Assembly: GCA_002323795.1 (NCBI GenBank)
Contig: DCPZ01000053.1
Location: 23,327-70,752, forward strand
From: Flavobacteriales bacterium UBA1531
GTDB lineage: Bacteria; Bacteroidota; Bacteroidia; Flavobacteriales_D; Sanyastnellaceae
Reading direction: 5' to 3'
DNA: 47,426 nucleotides
Both the position numbers and the translations under genes were made by a program. Positions 25,189 through 33,216 of this stretch are shown in pieces. Position 1 is the first letter of the stretch. Each line of letters opens with the position of its first letter. The notes beneath the pieces are model-generated. The model was not told the DNA's origin. It was given only the letters and a program-made list of their open reading frames with translations, and did no database searches.

Positions 25189-27450
25189 TCATTCGTATTG
25201 CACAGGACTGTGCACGACGAGCTCATCCAAAAATAACCAAGAGTCCAAGCCGGATGCATCATGCCAGTCTGGGCACGGACCGGGATTCAACGCTGTAAAT
25301 CGCACGAATTTGGCGCGTTCATGAATCGGAACCGCTAACCTTACGACGCCCTGCGTGTCCTCTGATTCGAACGCCTCTACTCCCCTCCAATTGGTCTGAA
25401 AAACCCAATTCCCCTGCCAGTTTTGACCATCCAATGACCATTGAAAACAAACCGAATCGGGAACGAAAATCCAGGCATCCTGGTAGAGGTAAAATTGCAC
25501 ACTCAATGAGTCGACTTGTTGAACCGCATCAAGAGCAATGCTCACACTCATATCCTTTCCCTGAGTCGCTTGCCAACAACCATCTCGGAAATCAGATGAC
25601 CCCAGACGTCCATCGGCCAATCCTTGCTGACCACCACCGGGGTAATTGGTGCTCCACTCATGCCCCAATTCCAACGGTTTAAAAACGCCAGCATGACCGG
25701 CCAGAGGAAAACGCCAAGGCTGACCGATGGCAATTCCATTGCGACGCAAATCGACGGTCAGTTCACCCTCTCCGGCCAATTCAAACGACTGTTCAAAAGG
25801 GCGATCGAGGATTTGCTCAGCGTCTTGTTCGATTCCGTGGCGAACCCATTTTACCTCCCCATCAATGCCCGCAATCACTTGAGCCAATTGCACATTGATT
25901 TTTCCGGGGGTGGCGGAAGGAGTGCATGCAATTCCCACAGGAATTGCTTCCCATCCATAATCTACATTCCAAGCATCCAATCGGGTGTAATGCTGCTCCA
26001 TTCTTTCTCGGAAATCACCCCAGTTTCGCTGTGACTTTGAACTCCAAAGAACCTCGCTCATGGCCACCATTCGAGGAAATACCTTGGAGTCGACCCGATC
26101 CTGTGGTGCTCGTTCAGTCCACATGTTGCACTCGCCACCCAAAATTCGTCCAGACCCCTCAAGTCCGTCAGGTTCAGGCTCAAACGAATACACCAGTTCC
26201 AAATCAATCGACTCCACAGGATAATCAAAGTAGCAGTGTGAAGTGGGCGACATGATTGCATTGTGGCCCATCGCCACGGCATCACGTCCTCCTTGCATTC
26301 CCCTCCAAGATTGAACAGTCGCACCTTCAGGCAATCCACCTTCAAGGATTTCATCCCACCCAATCAACTTTCGATCGTGCTTGGCCAAAAACGCTCCGAT
26401 TTTCGAAATGAACCAAGATTGCAATTCATGTTCGTCGTGCAAACCTTCTGTTTGGATGCGGCGTTGGCATTTTGAACACGACTCCCAGCGCACTTTGGGC
26501 GCTTCATCTCCACCAATGTGGATGTATTCTGAAGGAAACAACTCCACCACTTCCAACAATACTTGCTCGAGAAAACGGAAAGTAGAATCTTCGCCAGCAC
26601 AGTAGATATCCTTGAACACCCCCCAATCGTGCGGTACTTCCAGGGAATCACCAGTGCAACTTAACCACGGATAAGCGGCAATGGCCGCGCGGCTGTGTCC
26701 CGGAAGCTCAATCTCTGGAATGATGGTAACGTGGCGATCAGCAGCATAAGCTACGATGTCCTTGATCTGCTCCTGCGTGTAAAAACCGCCATGCCTTGAT
26801 CCGTCCGCCTCCGTTCTCCAGGCGCCAGTAGATGTCAGTTCCGGGTATGCCCTTATTTCAATTCGCCAACCTTGATCTTCGGAGAGATGCCAATGCAGGA
26901 TATTCATCTTATGCAGCGCCAATAAATCAATGGTGCGCTTCACATAATCCGGCTCCATGAAATGGCGACAGCAATCCAGAAGCAAGCCACGGTGTTCGAA
27001 CCTTGGTGAATCCGAAATCGAACCCATCGGAAGGGACCATGGACCGAAATTTTCAGAATCTGGCGGCAACATCCATCGCAAGGTGGTCAACCCATGGAAA
27101 GCACCCGCTGCAGTAGTGGCTTTGATGATGACGCCATCCGCATTAACCTCTAATGAATAGCCCTCAGGATCGTATCCCGCTGCGTGTTGCACTGAAATGG
27201 CCAAGCCGCGGTCATCTGAATCGCCTGGCAGCCAATCATCCCACGCGGATTGATGAATGGACCAGAGCTCGTCGATTGACCACATCCATGCACCTTGCCA
27301 AATCAGCTGACTCTCCTCTTGTCCTGACCAAGCGATCGATCTCGGTTCGGGAATAATCGCCCTTGAAATGGGCTGCACCTTTGGAACAGAACAACTCGTT
27401 GCAGCCGCAACTGCAGCGAAGAAAACCGTCCTCATCAAGAAATCTCGCAT
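25189..27450 (-). CDS. GH20 beta-N-acetylhexosaminidase lipoprotein
   Basis: This 753-residue exo-enzyme removes terminal GlcNAc or GalNAc from glycans. The N-terminus is a lipoprotein signal (MRDFLMRTVFFAAVAAATSC; lipid Cys C20). A GH20b beta/alpha domain covers about 30-145, and the GH20 barrel starts at FEHRGLLLDCCRHF, with the catalytic pair D315-E316 in HIGGDEAP and the sugar-platform WDEILEGG. The C-terminal 200 residues contain a chitobiase-type and a discoidin-like beta domain (LDSLSVQFYLYQD, VRFTALNPGPC). The start at 27450 is chosen over 27489 because it begins the signal and does not overlap the upstream gene. It ends a four-gene operon, 29 bases after the CutC fusion. Confidence 0.92.
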   Translation of the reverse strand: MRDFLMRTVFFAAVAAATSCSVPKVQPISRAIIPEPRSIAWSGQEESQLIWQGAWMWSIDELWSIHQSAWDDWLPGDSDDRGLAISVQHAAGYDPEGYSLEVNADGVIIKATTAAGAFHGLTTLRWMLPPDSENFGPWSLPMGSISDSPRFEHRGLLLDCCRHFMEPDYVKRTIDLLALHKMNILHWHLSEDQGWRIEIRAYPELTSTGAWRTEADGSRHGGFYTQEQIKDIVAYAADRHVTIIPEIELPGHSRAAIAAYPWLSCTGDSLEVPHDWGVFKDIYCAGEDSTFRFLEQVLLEVVELFPSEYIHIGGDEAPKVRWESCSKCQRRIQTEGLHDEHELQSWFISKIGAFLAKHDRKLIGWDEILEGGLPEGATVQSWRGMQGGRDAVAMGHNAIMSPTSHCYFDYPVESIDLELVYSFEPEPDGLEGSGRILGGECNMWTERAPQDRVDSKVFPRMVAMSEVLWSSKSQRNWGDFRERMEQHYTRLDAWNVDYGWEAIPVGIACTPSATPGKINVQLAQVIAGIDGEVKWVRHGIEQDAEQILDRPFEQSFELAGEGELTVDLRRNGIAIGQPWRFPLAGHAGVFKPLELGHEWSTNYPGGGQQGLADGRLGSSDFRDGCWQATQGKDMSVSIALDAVQQVDSLSVQFYLYQDAWIFVPDSVCFQWSLDGQNWQGNWVFQTNWRGVEAFESEDTQGVVRLAVPIHERAKFVRFTALNPGPCPDWHDASGLDSWLFLDELVVHSPVQYE

Positions 27451-27479
27451 ATGCAAATGTAACTCCGTGTGAATGACGA

Positions 27480-28997
27480 CTAAAACCAAGCCCGCACTTC
27501 ATCGCCTACCACAGGATGATCGACGCCATCAAAGTGCTTTGTGCTGCGATTCATTTCACGTCGGCAAGATGCATGAAATGCCGATACCCCCAATTTTTGC
27601 CATTGCACCAATTGGTCTGGGCGGACCCCACTTCCCACCGTTACCTCAAAGCCCAATTGCAATGCGCGTTTGATTTGGTCCGTGCCGAGCATGGCCTTCT
27701 CTGCTCCCCCACTGCTCAACATTCGAAGGATGCCGACTCCTTTTAATGCTTCGACATCTGCTTTCCAATCGTCGCTCGCGTCCAATGCGCGGTGTACCAC
27801 CAATCGGTGCGCGCCAAATTGTTCGGCCCACATCTCAAGCTGAGTCAAGTCAAGTCGAGCCTGGTCATTCAGTCCACCCACCACCGCGCGAACGGCACCC
27901 GTCTCGAGCGATGCTGCAATCTGATCGGTCATCCAAGCTTTTTCATCGGCACTGTATTGAAAATGTCCGGCACGAGGACGAATCAAAGCATGCACTGGAA
28001 TGCCGGAAACGACAGAACGACGAATGTCCGTTTCAGGCGGAGTCAATCCTCCACACGGCCAATGTGCACACAACTCTACCCGATGCGCGCCTGCATCTCG
28101 AGCAACTTCAACATCCATCGGAGTACTCGCGCAAACTTCCAATTGAAAAGGCTCTAAAATGTGCAGTCCATTCTGGACCGCTACCACATCTTGGAACTGT
28201 GTAAGATCCAGGACCTCATCCTGCGTTTCGATCATCTCAATCGTATGCCCTGCAAGCAGCATCTGCTGCAATGCAGTCGGCAACTCCAATTCTCCTCGTG
28301 TAGAATGAGGTGTTAATCGCTCAAGAAATGGCAGCAACAAGTGAGGGTCCAACCGAAACAAATTCATAGAAACATGTACGATTCCATCCTCCTGACAGAG
28401 TTGATCAATGACGTTCTGCTCCGGCTTCTCCGAGATAGACTTGAGCACACCTTGCGATCCCTGCAAAACTGCAAATGCTGTCGTCTTCTCTGGAGGTAGG
28501 CCGAGGTGGTCGCGATCATAAGCCAACGCCGCTTGACCTTGAGGTTGGCTTCTCAATTTAGACAACGAACGACGCGTGGGGACATTGTCGCCATTGCATA
28601 ACACAAATGCAGTGCCAGAAGCGACGGGATCTTGATCCAATGCGCACTGCACAGCATGCGCTGTGCCCAAAGGTTCAGACTGCACGGCATATCCCGTTCG
28701 CATTTTTGAACCTGCTGGTGCTTTATTCCAGCGCTCTACAAATGACCTGGTAAACGAATCGTCCGGACTCACCACCAGCGTGACCTCGGTAAATCCGGAT
28801 CTTAGCGCCTGCTCTAAAATGAATTGCAACAGAGGCTCTCCCTTTGGACCGACGCGAATCATAGGCTTTGGTCTGTTCAGAGCGTCCTGTTCGAACGCTG
28901 CCAAAAGACCTTGCGATTCCCCGCGTATTTCCATCGCGCTGCGCTTCATGCGCGAAGCTCGACCCGCTGCCAAAATCAAAATCCGATCGCATCTCAT
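27480..28997 (-). CDS. Sugar nucleotidyltransferase fused to CutC domain
   Basis: This 505-residue protein has two domains. Residues 1-280 are a GT-A nucleotidyltransferase: LILAAGRASRMK (7-18), RPKPMI (42-47), SEPLGTAHAV and CNGDN with metal-binding D137, plus SISEKP. An unusual insert of about 24 residues separates the LAAG loop from KPMI. Residues 285-505 are a CutC barrel: QLEVCASTPMDVEVA, AHRVELCAHWPCGGLTPP, RPRAGHFQYS, VHRALDASDDW and MLSSGGAEKA, slightly shorter than stand-alone CutC. CutC was named for copper tolerance, but its enzymatic role is unresolved. The gene lies 12 bases after a sugar kinase gene, which suggests the kinase product is the nucleotidyltransferase substrate. Confidence 0.87.
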   Translation of the reverse strand: MRCDRILILAAGRASRMKRSAMEIRGESQGLLAAFEQDALNRPKPMIRVGPKGEPLLQFILEQALRSGFTEVTLVVSPDDSFTRSFVERWNKAPAGSKMRTGYAVQSEPLGTAHAVQCALDQDPVASGTAFVLCNGDNVPTRRSLSKLRSQPQGQAALAYDRDHLGLPPEKTTAFAVLQGSQGVLKSISEKPEQNVIDQLCQEDGIVHVSMNLFRLDPHLLLPFLERLTPHSTRGELELPTALQQMLLAGHTIEMIETQDEVLDLTQFQDVVAVQNGLHILEPFQLEVCASTPMDVEVARDAGAHRVELCAHWPCGGLTPPETDIRRSVVSGIPVHALIRPRAGHFQYSADEKAWMTDQIAASLETGAVRAVVGGLNDQARLDLTQLEMWAEQFGAHRLVVHRALDASDDWKADVEALKGVGILRMLSSGGAEKAMLGTDQIKRALQLGFEVTVGSGVRPDQLVQWQKLGVSAFHASCRREMNRSTKHFDGVDHPVVGDEVRAWF

Positions 28998-29009
28998 AGG
29001 CTCAATTTA

Positions 29010-30071
29010 TCACTTTATGAATTTTTCAAACCGCACACCTTCCGCTCCGAGCGCAATGGGCATTGGATGGCCTTGAGCCCTCTCTATGGCTTCGGTCACT
29101 GCGTCATGACGGGACGCTTCACAAAGCACAAAACCCGTGCCACCGCCCCCGGACCCGTTAATCTTACCTCCCAACGCTCCAGCTTCGAGGGCTTTGGCGA
29201 GAATGCCATCAATGCGCGAAGTTGAAACCTCAATACCTTCGCTCAACCAGCGGTGATGTTCCTGAAGCAAAGCTCCGACTTGTTCCAGATCAGGAACCGA
29301 AAACTCCAGCGCTTCGGCACCTTCAGAGGAGATGCGACGGATTTCCAACGTGGTCATCATGAGCTGCTTCTCCAAATCATTCCACTGCTGTGGAAACTGT
29401 GGTGGCCGTTGAGCCCAATCAATTGTTCCTAGACACTCCCAATTCTGAATCAGTTTCAAACGGTGATCCTTCGCGCGGGATAGCACTCCGAGCGTGTCCT
29501 TGGGCTCCTTCGAATCAAAGAGCAACCAAGATCCGGGAGGTGTTGGAAGCTGCGTGGATTTAAATGCAGGTTGAAACGCAATGTGCTGCGTCCCTCCCAA
29601 TGCACATACCGTCTGATCCATCATTCCGCCCGGTTCACCAAACCAATCGACCTCCGCACGCCATGCAGCGTGTGCAATCCATGTTTGATTCCAATTTCGA
29701 TTACTGCGTTCTGCTATCAAAGCACACCAGGCCACCAAAAGCGCTGACGAACTGCTAGCTCCTGCACGCATGGGTATCTGACTCGATACAATTGCGTGCC
29801 AGCCTTTTTGAGGCAGCCAGCCTTCACGTTTCGCCAAGTGCAGAGCGATGAGCAAGTATTCACGGGGCTGCGGAGCAGGAAGAGCGTCTAAATCGTACAC
29901 ATGCTGTTCATCAAGGTCGATCAAATCCACATGGACCGTGCGGTCAAAACGGGAGGACGACTGAATGGAGACGCGCAAATCAATGGCCGAAGCCACCACC
30001 GGAAAACCGAAATAATCCTGATGCTCACCGAAAAGGCAAATGCGGCCCGGTGCAGAAACGGCAAGTTTCAT
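29010..30071 (-). CDS. GHMP family sugar kinase (galactokinase-like)
   Basis: This 353-residue kinase has the three GHMP motifs: APGRICLFGEHQDYFG (7-22, galactokinase-type EHxDY), the ATP loop PMRAGASSSSA (100-110), and KINGSGGGGTGF in the C-terminal half. GGMMDQ (148-153) holds the catalytic Asp152 as in galactokinases. Such enzymes phosphorylate C1 of free sugars. The operon (transporter, nucleotidyltransferase, beta-hexosaminidase) suggests a hexosamine or related sugar, but this is inference. ATG at 30071 overlaps the stop of the symporter gene (ATGA). A longer reading to 30137 lacks family similarity and lies inside the symporter gene. Confidence 0.87.
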   Translation of the reverse strand: MKLAVSAPGRICLFGEHQDYFGFPVVASAIDLRVSIQSSSRFDRTVHVDLIDLDEQHVYDLDALPAPQPREYLLIALHLAKREGWLPQKGWHAIVSSQIPMRAGASSSSALLVAWCALIAERSNRNWNQTWIAHAAWRAEVDWFGEPGGMMDQTVCALGGTQHIAFQPAFKSTQLPTPPGSWLLFDSKEPKDTLGVLSRAKDHRLKLIQNWECLGTIDWAQRPPQFPQQWNDLEKQLMMTTLEIRRISSEGAEALEFSVPDLEQVGALLQEHHRWLSEGIEVSTSRIDGILAKALEAGALGGKINGSGGGGTGFVLCEASRHDAVTEAIERAQGHPMPIALGAEGVRFEKFIK

Positions 30072-31828
30072 GCACGCCTTCGGTTCAAACGAACAATGAT
30101 CAGAACGCTGATGACCGCAACACCCGCAAGTAAGCATGTCGTCGCGACATCACCATAAAGCCATGAGCCGACGGCGAATAGGGTTGCATAAACCCCTGCG
30201 CTGCCGAAGAGCATAGACAAAATACCTCTCGGAACTGCCCACCCTGCTCCAGAATGATCTTCATTGGCAAAACGCTTCCATCCTGGTCCACCAGGCTGAA
30301 CTTTGGCCACAAATTTTCGCAGTGTTTCATCTGATTCTGCCGGTGTCAACCACGTTCCAATGATCCAAACCATGGTGGTGATCAAAGCCCCCCAGACGAG
30401 TTTTTCGTGAGAAGCCCAAACACTCTCGGTGAGGTGGTCGTGCACAAATGTGAAGTATCCAGCAACAAGCAATGAGCCGGCCATGGCCACCAACTCTGTC
30501 CACGCATTGATGCGCCACCAAAACCAGCGTAAAATGAAGAGTCCACCTGTTCCTGCTCCAATGAGCAGAAGCAAATTAAACGCCTGCCCAGCGTCGGTGA
30601 GCAACAAGCCCAGTCCACTGCCGAGAATGAGAGACAAAATCGTGGTGAAGCGGCCCGCAGCAACCTGTTCTTCATCTGTCGCATTTGGACGAATAAATCG
30701 AACCCAAAAATCGTTCACCAAATAACTAGCACCCAGATTCAATTGAGTCGACATGGTGCTCATGAAAGCGGCGAGTAGGGACGCCGCTACCAATCCTAAG
30801 AGTCCCGGCGGAAGCAATGAAAGCATGGCAGGATAAGCCAAATCATGGCCCAACTTGTCTGCTGGAACATCAGGGAAGGCTGCTTGTAAGTCGTTCAGCT
30901 CAGGAAAGACAACAATGGAAGCCAAAGCAATCAAAATCCATGGCCATGGACGAAGTGCATAATGTGCAATGTTGAATAATAGCGCGGCTCCCATGGCATG
31001 CGATTCATCCTTCGCGCTAAACATGCGCTGAGCGATATAACCGCCACCACCTGGCTCCGCTCCGGGGTAATAGCTCGCCCACCACTGCACCGCCAAAGGA
31101 ACCAGAAGAATGGGCACCCATTGACTCGCATCATTGAAATCCGGAAGCATGGCAGTTTTTGTGGAAACTTGCGCATGGGAAAGCAAATTTGATAAGCCGC
31201 CGATCGCTTCCAGGTCAAGGATGTATGCGCACGCCCAAATGGAACCAACCATCGCCAAAATAAATTGCAGCAAATCCGTTAAGATTACCGCTCGCAATCC
31301 GCCCAGAGCGCTGTACGAAAGCGTTATGACCCCAGTAATCGCTAGAGTAAGCCAACCCGGCCAACCCATCAAAATCCCCCCCAGCTTAATGGCTGCAAGC
31401 GATACCGTCCCCATCACTAAAACATTAAATACCAGTCCTAGATACAGCGCGCGAAAGCCGCGCAATACCGCAGCTGGCTTGCCACCGTAGCGCAATTCAT
31501 AAAACTCAATATCAGTCAAAACGCCGGATCGATGCCATAATTTGGCGTATACAAATGCGGTGAGCATTCCGGTGAGCAAAAACGCCCACCACCCCCAGTT
31601 TCCACTCACGCCCTGTTCTCTGACCAAACCCGTGACCAGGTTTGGTGTATCCGTCGAAAATGTCGTTGCCACCATGCTAATGCCCAGCAACCACCAAGGC
31701 ATATTCCGCCCCGCCAGAAAAAAACTCTTAGCGCTTTTGCCAGCATCACGCGAAGCCCAAAGACCAATCGCAAGCGCAAGGGCAAAATACCCTGCGACTA
31801 TGACCCAATCCAATGTTGTCAACTCCAT
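30068..31828 (-). CDS. Sodium:solute symporter (SSS family)
   Basis: This 586-residue inner-membrane transporter has about 13 to 15 hydrophobic segments and the SSS signature: SFFLAGRNMPWWLLGISM followed by ATTFSTDTPNL near residues 45-75, then GGLRAVILTDLLQFI near 180 and LLPPGLLGLVAASLLAAFMSTMST near 345. It couples sodium entry to solute uptake; neighbours suggest the solute is a sugar released by the GH20 enzyme. It is the first gene of the operon and overlaps the kinase gene by 4 bases. ATG at 31828 begins the first membrane segment; an upstream ATG at 31861 would add 11 unlikely residues and cover the promoter. Confidence 0.92.
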   Translation of the reverse strand: MELTTLDWVIVAGYFALALAIGLWASRDAGKSAKSFFLAGRNMPWWLLGISMVATTFSTDTPNLVTGLVREQGVSGNWGWWAFLLTGMLTAFVYAKLWHRSGVLTDIEFYELRYGGKPAAVLRGFRALYLGLVFNVLVMGTVSLAAIKLGGILMGWPGWLTLAITGVITLSYSALGGLRAVILTDLLQFILAMVGSIWACAYILDLEAIGGLSNLLSHAQVSTKTAMLPDFNDASQWVPILLVPLAVQWWASYYPGAEPGGGGYIAQRMFSAKDESHAMGAALLFNIAHYALRPWPWILIALASIVVFPELNDLQAAFPDVPADKLGHDLAYPAMLSLLPPGLLGLVAASLLAAFMSTMSTQLNLGASYLVNDFWVRFIRPNATDEEQVAAGRFTTILSLILGSGLGLLLTDAGQAFNLLLLIGAGTGGLFILRWFWWRINAWTELVAMAGSLLVAGYFTFVHDHLTESVWASHEKLVWGALITTMVWIIGTWLTPAESDETLRKFVAKVQPGGPGWKRFANEDHSGAGWAVPRGILSMLFGSAGVYATLFAVGSWLYGDVATTCLLAGVAVISVLIIVRLNRRRA

Positions 31829-31832
31829 GTCA

Positions 31833-31861
31833 CAAGGATAGGAAGGAACCCCCCAAACCAA
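31833..31861 (-). promoter_or_regulatory. Candidate promoter of symporter operon
   Basis: On the minus strand TTG (31861-31859), an 18-base spacer and TATCCTTG (31840-31833) approximate TTG-N19-TAnnTTTG with one mismatch. Only TGAC separates it from the ATG. Confidence 0.45.
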
Positions 31862-31871
31862 TGCGCGCTGT

Positions 31872-32231
31872 TTATAACCCGTGCTCCAATCGGGATTTTT
31901 TTGTCAAGCCCGCAACGACGCACGAGTAGCTATGATCCAGCAAATCACAAGCCAGACTCCATTCCACATCAAGTTCCGCACTCACCGAGTTCCAATGTTT
32001 TTTGTTAAGATGCCAACCCGGACGAATGCCCTCAAATTGTTCGCGCAATTCAATGGAACGCTCCGGGTTGCACTTGAGTGAAACGCCTCTAAAATCATCA
32101 ACATTGGCTATCGCGAAGACCTTTCCAGCGACTTTCCACACCATGGTTTGATCATCGAAAGGGAACGACTCATCGACCGCTACTTTTGACAGGCATCGGT
32201 CCCGAATTTGCTCGAATTCAAAAGTTCTCAT
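31872..32231 (-). CDS. MmcQ/YjbR family protein
   Basis: This 119-residue protein matches the MmcQ/YjbR family: RDRCLSKVAVDESFPFDDQTMVWKVAGKVFA near 9-39, LKCNPERSIELREQF, and PGWHLNKKHWNSV, ending in LLDHSYSCVVAGLTKKSR. The fold (CyaY-like) suggests nucleic-acid or small-ligand binding, but the function is unknown. The start at 32231 (MRTFEFEQIR) gives the usual family length; an ATG at 32252 is also possible. It lies divergent to the LTD-domain gene and 43 bases upstream of the symporter operon. Confidence 0.88.
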   Translation of the reverse strand: MRTFEFEQIRDRCLSKVAVDESFPFDDQTMVWKVAGKVFAIANVDDFRGVSLKCNPERSIELREQFEGIRPGWHLNKKHWNSVSAELDVEWSLACDLLDHSYSCVVAGLTKKSRLEHGL

Positions 32232-32286
32232 TGTGTTGGACAATTTCGACATTAAATTGCGACGAATTCACACGAAACCAAATCAC

Positions 32287-33213
32287 ATGCGATTCACTAC
32301 TCACCTTTTGGGTGCTGCCCTCTTGATGCCTTTGTTTTCAAGTGCGCAATGCACCGACCTTTTCATCTCTGAATACTTGGAGGGGACAGGAAACAACAAA
32401 GGACTCGAATTTTACAATCCCACCAGTGAAGCGATCAGCTTATCGGGTTACCAGCTTCAAAGATGGAGCAACGGTGAAGGAACAGCTACCGATTGGGTGG
32501 ATTTAAATGGGACCATCGAAGCATTCGGCACTTGGGTTCTCGTGAATGGCCAAACAGAAGATGTTGAATTGGGCGGTGGAGCAATCTCACCCGCTGTCGA
32601 TCCGGTCATGCAGGCCTATGCAGACCAATTGGATAACCCCTATCCTGCTCCGACTTACATGAACGGAGATGACGCACTTGTTTTGGTCAAAAATGGCGAC
32701 AACGTGGTTGATATTTTCGGCAAACCAGGAGAAGACCCCGGAGTTGCTTGGACCAACGACGAAGCCAACGGTTACATTGACATCGGAGACGGCGCTGCTT
32801 GGCTCACCTCCAACCACACGTTGCGACGTAAGTATGCCGTAACTCAAGGAATTACAGTGCCTCCAATCAGCTTCAATACGTTCGCAGAATACGATACTGT
32901 GTCAGTCAATACGTGGGATGGATTGGGTATTCACAGCTGCGCTTGTAACCCCAACGGCTTAGAAGAGGTGACTCAAAGCATTGTATCTTCTGTTTACCCG
33001 AATCCTTCGATGAATGGCACGATTACCATCGAAGCAAATCAGACCATCGAACGCATCTCCATTTATGGAGTGCAAGGCACGCTCATTTATGATAAACGCA
33101 ATGATGCGGCAGCGCAGCGCTGGTCAGTAGACCAATTGAATGCCGGTGCTTACCTCGTTCAAGTTCACTTTGCAGGTGGCAGCACCTTTGCTCATCAAGT
33201 ATTGGTCCGCTAA
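32287..33213 (+). CDS. Secreted lamin-tail-domain (LTD) protein with T9SS type A sorting domain
   Basis: This 308-residue protein has a signal peptide (MRFTTHLLGAALLMPLFSS then AQC), an LTD Ig-like domain at about 20-150 (DLFISEYLEGTGNNKGLEFY, YQLQRWSNG, WVLVNGQ, DALVLVKNG) and a C-terminal type A sorting domain at about 238-308 (SSVYPNPSMNGTITIE, ISIYGVQGTLIYD, LNAGAYLVQVHF). It is therefore exported by Sec and passed through the type IX system to the cell surface or outside. LTD domains in bacteria are commonly associated with secreted nucleases and phosphoesterases. The stop is 3 bases before the TonB receptor gene. Confidence 0.9.
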   Translation: MRFTTHLLGAALLMPLFSSAQCTDLFISEYLEGTGNNKGLEFYNPTSEAISLSGYQLQRWSNGEGTATDWVDLNGTIEAFGTWVLVNGQTEDVELGGGAISPAVDPVMQAYADQLDNPYPAPTYMNGDDALVLVKNGDNVVDIFGKPGEDPGVAWTNDEANGYIDIGDGAAWLTSNHTLRRKYAVTQGITVPPISFNTFAEYDTVSVNTWDGLGIHSCACNPNGLEEVTQSIVSSVYPNPSMNGTITIEANQTIERISIYGVQGTLIYDKRNDAAAQRWSVDQLNAGAYLVQVHFAGGSTFAHQVLVR

Positions 33214-33216
33214 TTC

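Noticed and set aside
27480..28997. CutC as a simple copper-resistance gene
   Set aside because: No copper transporter, chaperone or regulator lies nearby, and the domain is fused to a sugar nucleotidyltransferase in a sugar operon; the copper label is not supported by context.
27480..28997. Two separate genes (nucleotidyltransferase and cutC) joined by a sequencing error
   Set aside because: The frame runs without interruption through a linker of ordinary composition and there is no internal start or stop near the join; it cannot be excluded fully, but nothing in the sequence suggests it.
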